From Geopseudomonas sagittaria (GTDB lineage: Bacteria > Pseudomonadota > Gammaproteobacteria > Pseudomonadales > Pseudomonadaceae): a DNA stretch of 64,000 nucleotides. Position numbers and translations under genes: made by a program. The stretch lies in contig NZ_FOXM01000004.1 in NCBI RefSeq assembly GCF_900115715.1, positions 124,001 through 188,000 on the forward strand, given 5' to 3'. Position 1 is the first letter of the stretch; each line of letters opens with the position of its first letter. This document shows, piece after piece, positions 30,421 to 37,437 of this stretch. Under the pieces are notes generated by a model. That model made no database searches, was not told the DNA's origin, and saw only the letters and a list, made by a program, of their open reading frames with translations.

Positions 30421-32369
30421 GCCGACACATCGACACCCTGCTGGTGGCCAACCGCGGCGAGATCGCCTGCCGGGTGATGCGCACCGCCAAGGCCCTGGGC
30501 CTGACCACCGTGGCCGTGCACAGCGCCATCGACCGCGACGCCCGCCACGCCCGCGAAGCCGACATCCGCGTCGACCTCGGCGGCGCCAAGCCGGCCGACA
30601 GCTACCTGCTGGTCGACAAGCTGATCGCCGCGGCCAAGGCCAGCGGCGCCCAGGCCATCCACCCCGGCTATGGCTTCCTCTCCGAGAACGCCGGCTTCGC
30701 CCGCGCCATCGAGGCGGCCGGGCTGATCTTCCTCGGCCCGCCGGCCAGCGCCATCGACGCCATGGGCAGCAAGTCGGCGGCCAAGGCGCTGATGGAAACC
30801 GCCGGCGTGCCGCTGGTGCCCGGCTACCACGGCGAGGCCCAGGACTACGAGACCTTCCGCACCGCCGCCGAGGTGATCGGCTATCCGGTGCTGCTCAAGG
30901 CCACCGCCGGCGGCGGCGGCAAGGGCATGAAGGTGGTGGAGCGCGAGAGCGAGCTGGCCGAGGCGCTGGCCTCGGCGCAGCGCGAGGCGCAATCCTCGTT
31001 CGGCGACTCGCGCATGCTGGTCGAGAAGTACGTGCTCAAGCCGCGCCACGTGGAGATCCAGGTGTTCGCCGACAGCCACGGCAACTGCCTGTACCTCAAC
31101 GAGCGCGACTGCTCGATCCAGCGCCGCCACCAGAAGGTGGTCGAGGAAGCTCCGGCCCCGGGCCTGTCGCCCGAGCTGCGCCGCGCCATGGGCGAGGCGG
31201 CGGTGAAGGCGGCCAAGGCCATCGGCTACGTCGGCGCCGGCACCGTGGAGTTCCTCCTCGACGCGCGCGGCGAGTTCTTCTTCATGGAGATGAACACCCG
31301 CCTGCAGGTCGAGCACCCGGTCACCGAGGCGATCACCGGCCTCGACCTGGTGGCCTGGCAGATCCGCGTCGCCCGCGGCGAGGCGCTGCCGATCACTCAG
31401 GAGCAGGTGCCGCTGATCGGCCACGCCATCGAGGTACGCCTGTACGCCGAGGACCCGGACCACGACTTCCTGCCGGCCACCGGCAGCCTGGCGCTGTACC
31501 GCGAGCCGGCCGCCGGCCCGGGCCGCCGGGTCGACAGCGGCGTCGCCGAGGGCGACACGGTGTCGCCGTTCTACGACCCGATGCTCGGCAAGCTGATCGC
31601 CTGGGGCGAGAATCGCGAGGAGGCGCGCCAGCGCCTGCTGGCCATGCTCGCCGAGACCGCCGTCGGCGGCGTGAAGACCAACCTGGCCTTCCTGCACCGC
31701 GTGCTGGCCCACCCGGCGTTCGCCGCCGCCGAACTGGACACCGGCTTCATCCCGCGCCACCAGGCGCAGCTGCTGCCGCCGGTCGGCGCGCTGCCGGAGG
31801 TGTTCTGGCAACTGGCCGGCGAGGCCTTCGTGCAGAGCGAGGCCGCACGCGTGCGCGGCGACGATCCGCATTCGCCGTGGAGCAACGCCAGCGGCTGGCG
31901 CGCCGGCCTGCCGGCGGAGACCGACCTGACCCTGCGCTGCGGCGACACCCAGCAGAGCGTGCAGCTGCGCGCCGGCAGCGCCCCCAGGGCGCAGCTGGTC
32001 GGCGAGCAGCTGGTGATCGAGCAGGACGGCCTGCGCCGCCAGCACCTGGCGATCCGCCGCGGCGACAGCCTGTACCTGCAGTGGGCCGGCGAGCTGCGCA
32101 GCGTGCAGCGCGTCGACCCGATCGCCGAGGCCGAGGCCAGCCACGCCCACCATGGCGGGCTGACCGCGCCGATGAACGGCAGCATCGTCCGCGTGCTGGT
32201 GGAAGCCGGCCAGCACGTCGAGGCCGGCACCGCGCTGGTGGTGCTGGAGGCGATGAAGATGGAACACAGCATCCGCGCGCCGCAGGCCGGGGTGGTCAAG
32301 GGCCTGTACTGCAGCGAGGGCGAAATGGTCAGCGAAGGCGCCGCGCTGGTGGAGCTGGAAGAGGCCTGA
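30417..32369 (+). CDS. liuD: Methylcrotonyl-CoA carboxylase biotin-carboxylase/carrier (alpha) subunit
   Basis: This 650-residue cytoplasmic subunit carboxylates biotin with ATP and bicarbonate and carries it to LiuB. The biotin carboxylase part (about 1-450) starts LLVANRGEIACRVMRTA. It contains the ATP-grasp glycine loop KATAGGGGKGMKVV, RDCSIQRRHQKVVEEAP and EMNTRLQVEHPVTE. A linker region of ~110 residues precedes the biotinyl domain, whose lysine is K614 in VLEAMKMEHSI. It overlaps liuC by 4 nt. Confidence 0.97.
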   Translation: MSRHIDTLLVANRGEIACRVMRTAKALGLTTVAVHSAIDRDARHAREADIRVDLGGAKPADSYLLVDKLIAAAKASGAQAIHPGYGFLSENAGFARAIEAAGLIFLGPPASAIDAMGSKSAAKALMETAGVPLVPGYHGEAQDYETFRTAAEVIGYPVLLKATAGGGGKGMKVVERESELAEALASAQREAQSSFGDSRMLVEKYVLKPRHVEIQVFADSHGNCLYLNERDCSIQRRHQKVVEEAPAPGLSPELRRAMGEAAVKAAKAIGYVGAGTVEFLLDARGEFFFMEMNTRLQVEHPVTEAITGLDLVAWQIRVARGEALPITQEQVPLIGHAIEVRLYAEDPDHDFLPATGSLALYREPAAGPGRRVDSGVAEGDTVSPFYDPMLGKLIAWGENREEARQRLLAMLAETAVGGVKTNLAFLHRVLAHPAFAAAELDTGFIPRHQAQLLPPVGALPEVFWQLAGEAFVQSEAARVRGDDPHSPWSNASGWRAGLPAETDLTLRCGDTQQSVQLRAGSAPRAQLVGEQLVIEQDGLRRQHLAIRRGDSLYLQWAGELRSVQRVDPIAEAEASHAHHGGLTAPMNGSIVRVLVEAGQHVEAGTALVVLEAMKMEHSIRAPQAGVVKGLYCSEGEMVSEGAALVELEEA

Positions 32370-32380
32370 GAAGGAGCGCC

Positions 32381-32468
32381 GGTGGACAAGGCTGCGCCGT
32401 TGTCCACCCTACGTTCGCGGACGCTCCGCAACTGGTAGGGTGGGCAACTCGCGCAGCGATTGCCCACC
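32381..32468. repeat. Palindromic intergenic repeats, family D (copy 1), between liuD and liuE
   Basis: Two stems are seen: GGTGGACAA with TTGTCCACC (32381-32408) and GGTGGGCAA with TTGCCCACC (32439-32468). The second has the loop CTCGCGCAGCGA, which recurs exactly in the repeat at 34938-34965, where the stem bases differ but still pair. Confidence 0.8.
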
Positions 32469-32516
32469 GCGATCGCCACTGCCCCAAAAGCCTGGAAGCC
32501 GAAACGGAAAGCGCAC

Positions 32517-33431
32517 ATGAAGACAACCGCCATTGCACTGCCCCAGCACGTCCGCCTGGTCGAAGTCGGCCCGCGCGACGGACTGCAGAACGAGAAACAG
32601 CCGATCAGCGTGGCCGACAAGGTGCGCCTGGTCGACGACCTCAGCGCCGCCGGCCTGGAATACGTCGAGGTCGGCAGCTTCGTGTCGCCCAAGTGGGTGC
32701 CGCAGATGGCCGGCTCCGCCGAGGTGTTCGAGAGAATCCAGCACAAGCCCGGCGTCACCTACGCCGCGCTGACCCCCAACCTGCAGGGCTTCGAGGCGGC
32801 CATGCTCGCCGGGGTCAAGGAGGTCGCGGTGTTCGCCGCCGCCTCCGAGGCTTTCTCGCAGAAGAACATCAACTGCTCGATCGCCGAGAGCCTGCAGCGC
32901 TTCGTGCCGCTGATGGACGCCGCCCGCGAGCAGGGCATCCGCGTGCGCGGCTACGTGTCCTGCGTGCTCGGCTGCCCCTACGAGGGCGAGGTCCCGGCGC
33001 AGCAGGTCGCCGCGGTGGCCCGCGAACTGTTCGAGATGGGCTGCTACGAGATCTCCTTGGGCGACACCATCGGCACCGGCACCGCCGGCAAGACCCGCGC
33101 GCTGTTCGAGACGGTCGGCCGCAACATCCCGCGCGACAAGCTGGCCGGCCACTTCCACGACACCTACGGCCAGGCGCTGGCGAACATCTACGCCAGCCTG
33201 CTGGAAGGCATCCACGTGTTCGACAGCTCGGTCGCCGGCCTCGGCGGCTGCCCCTACGCCAAGGGCGCCAGCGGCAACGTGGCCAGCGAGGACGTGCTCT
33301 ACCTGCTCGACGGCCTGGGCATCCACACCGGCATCGAGCTGGAGGCGCTGATCCAGGCCGGCGAGCGCATCTGCCAGGTGCTCGGCCGCGACAACGGCTC
33401 GCGGGTGGCGCGCGCCTGGCGCAGCGCCTAG
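32517..33431 (+). CDS. liuE: Hydroxymethylglutaryl-CoA lyase
   Basis: This 304-residue cytoplasmic TIM-barrel enzyme splits HMG-CoA into acetoacetate and acetyl-CoA. It carries the HMGL-like start [23 protein letters not shown], and the metal-site [16 protein letters not shown]. The catalytic cysteine loop is [20 protein letters not shown]. The length is right for the family. The ATG at 32517 starts the similarity; an open frame upstream (from 32460) lies inside a repeat and is rejected. It completes the pathway from isovaleryl-CoA. Confidence 0.97.
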   Translation: MKTTAIALPQHVRLVEVGPRDGLQNEKQPISVADKVRLVDDLSAAGLEYVEVGSFVSPKWVPQMAGSAEVFERIQHKPGVTYAALTPNLQGFEAAMLAGVKEVAVFAAASEAFSQKNINCSIAESLQRFVPLMDAAREQGIRVRGYVSCVLGCPYEGEVPAQQVAAVARELFEMGCYEISLGDTIGTGTAGKTRALFETVGRNIPRDKLAGHFHDTYGQALANIYASLLEGIHVFDSSVAGLGGCPYAKGASGNVASEDVLYLLDGLGIHTGIELEALIQAGERICQVLGRDNGSRVARAWRSA

Positions 33432-33444
33432 CGGTGTTTTCGTA

Positions 33445-33522
33445 GGAGGCGCGTCCTCGCGGCGATGCGGGCCGCAGGTCCGCCGCAAGCAACAAGAGCT
33501 TCGCCCCGAGGTCGGGCCTCCC
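33445..33522. repeat. Intergenic repeat, family A (copy 2), between liuE and CoA-transferase genes
   Basis: The first part, GGAGGCGCG then CCTCGCGGCGATGCGGGCC, matches the reverse complement of the segment at 2404-2437. The unit is bounded by GGAGGC (33445-33450) and GCCTCC (33516-33521), so its ends can pair. Confidence 0.7.
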
Positions 33523-33558
33523 ACAACAACGGCAGCAACACCCGGCGCCACAGGACAG

Positions 33559-33566
33559 AACAACAA
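33559..33566 (+). promoter_or_regulatory. AACAACAA motif before CoA-transferase subunit A (candidate Hfq/Crc site)
   Basis: AACAACAA fits the AAnAANAA catabolite-activity motif bound by Hfq with Crc in pseudomonads. It lies 13 nt before the ATG, where binding would block ribosome loading. Similar motifs precede the binding-protein gene (22169-22179) and the AhpD-like gene (24487-24497). Confidence 0.55.
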
Positions 33567-33579
33567 GCGAGGCACACCC

Positions 33580-34293
33580 ATGAACAAGCTCTACCCCAAC
33601 GCCCACGCCGCCCTCGACGGGCTGGTGGCGGACGGCATGACCATCGCCGTCGGCGGCTTCGGCCTGTGCGGCATCCCCGAGGCGCTGATCGCCGCCCTGC
33701 GCGACAGCGGCAAGAGCAACCTCACCGCGATCAGCAACAACGCCGGCGTCGACGGCTTCGGCCTCGGCCAGCTGCTCGCCACCCGGCAGATCAGGAAGAT
33801 GATTTCCTCCTACGTCGGCGAGAACAAGGAGTTCGAGCGCCAGTACCTGGCCGGCGAGCTGGAGCTGGAATTCACCCCGCAGGGCACCCTGGCCGAGAAA
33901 CTGCGCGCCGGCGGCGCCGGCATCCCGGCGTTCTTCACCAAGACCGGCTACGGCACCCTGGTCGCCGAGGGCAAGGAGACCCGCCAGTTCGACGGCGAGT
34001 GGTACGTGATGGAGCGCGCGCTGACCGCCGACGTGGCGCTGGTCAAGGCGTGGAAGGCCGACCAGGCCGGCAACCTGCTGTTCCGCAAGACCGCGCGCAA
34101 CTTCAACCCGCTGGCGGCGATGGCCGGCAAGGTCTGCGTGGTCGAGGTCGAGGAACTGGTGGAGACCGGCGCGCTGGACGCCGACCAGATCCACCTGCCG
34201 GGCATCTACGTGCAGCGCATCGTGGTCAACGCCACCCCGGAAAAACGCATCGAACAACGTACGCTTTCCAACTCCAAAGCAGGGAGCGCCTGA
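33580..34293 (+). CDS. Acetoacetate/3-oxoacid CoA-transferase subunit A
   Basis: This 237-residue cytoplasmic subunit of a CoA-transferase moves CoA from succinyl-CoA or acetyl-CoA to acetoacetate. It has the family start of subunit A with [28 protein letters not shown], and [13 protein letters not shown]. Naming as scoA, atoD or dhcA depends on substrate, which cannot be read here, so no symbol is given. It follows liuE, whose product acetoacetate is the natural substrate. The stop is 2 nt before the subunit B start. Confidence 0.93.
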   Translation: MNKLYPNAHAALDGLVADGMTIAVGGFGLCGIPEALIAALRDSGKSNLTAISNNAGVDGFGLGQLLATRQIRKMISSYVGENKEFERQYLAGELELEFTPQGTLAEKLRAGGAGIPAFFTKTGYGTLVAEGKETRQFDGEWYVMERALTADVALVKAWKADQAGNLLFRKTARNFNPLAAMAGKVCVVEVEELVETGALDADQIHLPGIYVQRIVVNATPEKRIEQRTLSNSKAGSA

Positions 34294-34295
34294 CC

Positions 34296-34925
34296 ATGGC
34301 CTGGACCCGTGAACAGATGGCGCAGCGCGCCGCCGCCGAGCTGCAGGACGGCTTCTACGTCAACCTCGGTATCGGCCTGCCGACCCTGGTGGCCAACTAC
34401 ATTCCCGCCGGCATGGACGTCTGGCTGCAGAGCGAGAACGGCCTGCTCGGCATCGGCCCGTTCCCCACCGAGGACGAGGTCGATCCGGACCTGATCAACG
34501 CCGGCAAGCAGACCATCACCACCCTGCCCGGCAGCAGCTTCTTCGACAGTGCGGCGAGCTTCGCGATGATCCGCGGCGGCCACATCAACCTGTCGATCCT
34601 CGGCGCCATGCAGGTGTCGGCCCGGGGCGACCTGGCCAACTGGATGATCCCCGGCAAGATGGTCAAGGGCATGGGCGGCGCCATGGACCTGGTCGCCGGG
34701 GTCAAGCGCGTGGTGGTGCTGATGGAGCACACCGCCAAGGGCGGCGCGCACAAGATCCTCGAGCGCTGCGACCTGCCGCTGACCGGCGTCGGCGTGGTCG
34801 ACCGCATCATCACCGACCTGGCCGTGCTCGACGTCACCGAGCAGGGCCTCAGGCTGGTCGAGCTGGCCGAGGGCGTGACCTTCGAGCAGCTGCAGGCCGC
34901 CACCGGCTGCCCGATCCAGCGCTGA
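34296..34925 (+). CDS. Acetoacetate/3-oxoacid CoA-transferase subunit B
   Basis: This 209-residue cytoplasmic catalytic subunit holds the glutamate that forms the enzyme-CoA thioester: E47 in [27 protein letters not shown] and [16 protein letters not shown] also match the family. The start at 34296 has AGGGAGCG upstream. With subunit A it would activate acetoacetate to acetoacetyl-CoA, which a thiolase then cleaves. No intact thiolase gene follows here, so that step must be supplied from elsewhere. Confidence 0.93.
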   Translation: MAWTREQMAQRAAAELQDGFYVNLGIGLPTLVANYIPAGMDVWLQSENGLLGIGPFPTEDEVDPDLINAGKQTITTLPGSSFFDSAASFAMIRGGHINLSILGAMQVSARGDLANWMIPGKMVKGMGGAMDLVAGVKRVVVLMEHTAKGGAHKILERCDLPLTGVGVVDRIITDLAVLDVTEQGLRLVELAEGVTFEQLQAATGCPIQR

Positions 34926-34937
34926 TGCATCCGTAGG

Positions 34938-35019
34938 GTGGAAAACTCGCGCAGCGATTTTCCACGGGGTGGCCATCCACCTTGCGAGGGTGGGTAACGC
35001 TGCGCGGTTACCCACCCTC
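34938..35019. repeat. Palindromic intergenic repeats, family D (copy 2), before liuR
   Basis: GTGGAAAA pairs with TTTTCCAC (34938-34965) around the same loop as the repeat at 32439-32468. Next to it, GAGGGTGGGTAAC pairs with GTTACCCACCCTC (34986-35019), a perfect 13-bp stem with an 8-nt loop. Confidence 0.8.
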
Positions 35020-35054
35020 CCCCCACTGCCACGACGCCCAACGAGAACAACAAC

Positions 35055-35195
35055 ATGCCCGACGTCGTCTTCCCTGCCGCTCGCGGCGCAGGCGCCCGCT
35101 CCGCGCCGCACACGCCCTCCCCCCTCCAATCGTCCCGCGCGACCCTGTGCAGCGGCGGTGGCCAAGGTGTAGCCTTGTCCGCCGAACACCCATGA
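35055..35195 (+). other. 46-codon ORF, possibly a thiolase-gene remnant or leader
   Basis: The frame starts MPDVVFPAARG and ends in an ATGA that overlaps an alternative liuR start at 35192. It is preceded by AACAACAA (35046-35053). Thiolases of the AtoB type begin MxDVVIVAATRT, and in many pseudomonads such a gene follows the CoA-transferase pair. The resemblance covers only about ten residues and the rest is low-complexity, so this may be chance. Confidence 0.25.
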
Positions 35196-35257
35196 ACGCA
35201 GCGACCCCGGCGCCCACACGCCGCCGGGCGCGCACGCCGACGAATCTGGAATCCCCC

Positions 35258-35659
35258 ATGGCGAAGCAGACCTACAGCATCTCCGACCTCGCCCAGGAAC
35301 TGGACGTGACCACCCGCACCATCCGCTTCTACGAGGAGCAGGGCATGCTCACGCCGCAGCGCCGCGGCCAGGAGCGCATCTACAGCCCCAAGGACCGCGT
35401 GGCGCTCAAGCTGATCCTGCGCGGCAAGCGTCTCGGCCTGTCGCTGGCCGAGTGCAAGACGCTGATCGAGCTGTACGACCCGCAGACCGGCAACCAGAAG
35501 CAGCTCAACATCATGCTCGGCATGATCGCCGAGCGCCGCGCGCAGCTGGAGCAGCAGCTACTCGACATCCAGCAGATGCAGCTGGAACTGGATACCGCCG
35601 AGGAGCGCTGCCGCACGGCCCTCGCGGAAAGCGCCAGCAAGACAACGGCCGCCGAGTAA
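35258..35659 (+). CDS. liuR: MerR-family regulator LiuR of leucine/isovalerate catabolism
   Basis: This 133-residue cytoplasmic regulator has an N-terminal MerR helix-turn-helix (residues 1-72: SISDLAQELDVTTRTIRFYE). KRLGLSLAECKTLIELYDP follows, then a coiled-coil dimer helix. It matches LiuR in length and sequence pattern and lacks the metal-binding cysteines of MerR itself. In Pseudomonas aeruginosa liuR sits upstream of liuA; here it lies at the far end of the operon. The TTTACG palindromes at 26435 and 23808 are its likely targets. An upstream in-frame ATG (35192) would add 22 residues without similarity. Confidence 0.9.
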   Translation: MAKQTYSISDLAQELDVTTRTIRFYEEQGMLTPQRRGQERIYSPKDRVALKLILRGKRLGLSLAECKTLIELYDPQTGNQKQLNIMLGMIAERRAQLEQQLLDIQQMQLELDTAEERCRTALAESASKTTAAE

Positions 35660-35664
35660 GCCCC

Positions 35665-35696
35665 CGGCGCCTGCAGGCAGGCGCCGCCGCTTTCTT
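35665..35696 (+). terminator. Rho-independent terminator after liuR
   Basis: CGGCGCCTGC (35665-35674) pairs with GCAGGCGCCG (35677-35686) and is followed by a T-rich CCGCTTTCTT. It lies 5 nt past the liuR stop and probably ends the liu transcript. Confidence 0.75.
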
Positions 35697-35795
35697 CAGG
35701 CGCACCCTGCCATCCATCGGCAGAGCCGGATTTTCCCCCCAGAGGTGCGGTCGAACGAGTAACCGGCAATACCCGGCAGCCAAGGGGATTCGACC

Positions 35796-36128
35796 ATGCT
35801 CGCGCACCTGTCCCTCATCACCGCTCTGCTTGCCTGCCTGGCCCTGGCCAGCCCGGCGCCAGTCGAGGCTGACGACCGCCATCACCGTGGCGCCGTCATC
35901 ACCATCGGTCACCCCAGCGTCGAGATCTACGCGCCGCCGGTCAGCATCCATTTCGGCCCGCGGCCGATCTACCGCCCCTATTACTACTATCCGCCGCGCT
36001 ACTACTATCCGCCGCCGCACCACCACTACTACGGGCCGCGCTACTACCCGCGGCATCACCACCACCGCCCCTACGGCCGCCCCTACCACCGCGACTACCA
36101 CTATCGCGACTACCGCCATCGCCGCTGA
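35796..36128 (+). CDS. Small secreted His/Tyr/Pro/Arg-rich protein, paralogue 1
   Basis: This 110-residue protein has a cleavable signal peptide (residues 1-25, cleavage near PVEA-DD). The mature part is rich in Tyr, His, Pro and Arg, with runs such as YYYYPPRYYYPPPHHHYY. The family is not named. The composition suggests surface association, metal binding or cell-wall binding, but no motif proves this. A second protein with the same plan lies at 42495-42797, and both have similar sequence just before the start (GGC-ATACC-GGCA). It appears to be a single-gene unit. Confidence 0.7.
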   Translation: MLAHLSLITALLACLALASPAPVEADDRHHRGAVITIGHPSVEIYAPPVSIHFGPRPIYRPYYYYPPRYYYPPPHHHYYGPRYYPRHHHHRPYGRPYHRDYHYRDYRHRR

Positions 36129-36182
36129 GCCCGCTCGGGTCATGCTCGGGCAAGCGAGGTGCATCCTGCCTGCCGCGCCGCC

Positions 36183-37076
36183 CTACCAGCGCAGCGGCAC
36201 CGCGCGCGCCGCGCCGGTCGGCGGGGTGATGATCACCGTGCAGGTCATCCCGGCCGCCAGTTCGAGGCCCTCCGGCAGCGCATCGAGGTGGATGCGCACC
36301 GGCACGCGCTGGGCCAGGCGCACCCAGTTGAAGGTCGGGTTGACGTCGGCGATCAGCTCGCGGCTTTCCGGGTTGTCGCGGTCGTAGATGCCGCGGGCGA
36401 AGCTGTCGACCCGGCCGCTGAGCTGCTCGCCGCTCATCAGGCGCATCTCGGCCCGGTCGCCGACGCGGATCAGCGGCAGGCGGGTTTCCTCGAAGTAGCC
36501 GTAGACGTAGAAGGAGTGGCGGTCGACCAGCGCCAGCGCCGGTTCGCCGCGGTTGGCGAAGTCGCCCGCGAACACGTTGAGGTTGGTGACGTAGCCGTCC
36601 ACCGGCGCGCGCACCTCGGTGCGCTTGAGCTGCAGGCGCGCCTCGTCCAGCCGCGCCTGGGCCTCGAGCAGGTCGGCGCGCGCGGCGGCGGCGAGGTGGC
36701 TGGCGTCGCTGCGGCTCTCGCGCGACACCACCCGCTCGTTCATGTCGGCGCGCCGCGCGGCATTGTCCTCGCGCATGCTCAGCTCGGCCTGGCGCGCCGC
36801 GACCAGCGCCTCGGCCTGGCGCACCGCGGTGCGGTAGTGCTCGGCATCGATGCGCAGCAGCAGGTCGCCCTTGTGCACCGTCTGGTTGTCGTGCACCACC
36901 ACCTCGACCACCAAGCCGGCGACGTCGGGGGCGATGTTGACCACCTCGGCGCGCACCCGGCCGTCGCGGGTCCAGGCCGAGTCCATGTAGTGCAGCCAGA
37001 GCGTGCGCACCAGCAGCACGGCGGCGGCGAAGACCAGCAGGGTGAAGACGACGCTGATGACTCTTTTCCAGGGCAT
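36183..37076 (-). CDS. HlyD-family efflux adaptor (AaeA/EmrA-like)
   Basis: This 297-residue adaptor is anchored by an N-terminal helix (about 6-28). It has a lipoyl domain (APDVAGLVVEVVVHDNQTV and the matching RAPVDGYVTNLNVFAGD) with a short alpha-hairpin in between, then a beta-barrel. The Trp-Thr-Arg-Asp-Gly start after the helix is typical of the AaeA group. It is the last gene of the outer-membrane lipoprotein/FUSC/DUF1656 operon. It would connect the inner-membrane FUSC protein to its outer-membrane partner for export of aromatic acids or drugs. Confidence 0.9.
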   Translation of the reverse strand: MPWKRVISVVFTLLVFAAAVLLVRTLWLHYMDSAWTRDGRVRAEVVNIAPDVAGLVVEVVVHDNQTVHKGDLLLRIDAEHYRTAVRQAEALVAARQAELSMREDNAARRADMNERVVSRESRSDASHLAAAARADLLEAQARLDEARLQLKRTEVRAPVDGYVTNLNVFAGDFANRGEPALALVDRHSFYVYGYFEETRLPLIRVGDRAEMRLMSGEQLSGRVDSFARGIYDRDNPESRELIADVNPTFNWVRLAQRVPVRIHLDALPEGLELAAGMTCTVIITPPTGAARAVPLRW

Positions 37077-37099
37077 ATCCAGGCTCGTTCGCGGCAGAT

Positions 37100-37300
37100 T
37101 CAGTGGTAGACGTACAGCATCAGGGCGCCATACAGGCAGGTGAACAGGCTGGCGCGCAACAGCGTCGGGTGCCAGGCGTGGCGGTACAGGCCGCTCCAGG
37201 CCACCAGGCGGTCGATGCCCCAGCCGACGGCCAGGGTGATGACGAACAGCAGGGTCAGGTTCGGCAGGTAGACGCCGAACAGGGCGATTTCACGCGGCAT
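37100..37300 (-). CDS. DUF1656 small membrane protein (AaeX-like)
   Basis: This 66-residue inner-membrane protein has two hydrophobic segments, with the DUF1656 start PREIALFGVYLPNL. AaeX-type proteins accompany AaeA and AaeB efflux proteins, and the same partners are here. Its role is not known. It lies 23 nt before the adaptor and 137 nt after the FUSC gene. Confidence 0.9.
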   Translation of the reverse strand: MPREIALFGVYLPNLTLLFVITLAVGWGIDRLVAWSGLYRHAWHPTLLRASLFTCLYGALMLYVYH

Positions 37301-37437
37301 CTAGTGGCCTGTTTGGTTGGTTCGCTTGGTCAATTTCGGCGCCCGAGGCCCCGATACTGCGTTGCCACTCCTCGCCATAGCCCTGCTATGACTCGTCGCG
37401 GCGCCTTGTCTCGTGCCCCCGGTCATCCGAACTTGCC
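37301..37437. other. Spacer inside the FUSC/HlyD operon
   Basis: This 137-nt gap is long for this compact operon. No gene or terminator was seen. The middle has a CGCCATAGCCCTGCTATG stretch in which ATAGC and GCTAT can pair. Confidence 0.4.

Noticed and set aside
36129..37109. Plus-strand frame antisense to the HlyD adaptor gene
   Set aside because: It has no motif and is explained as a shadow of the adaptor, which has clear lipoyl domains.
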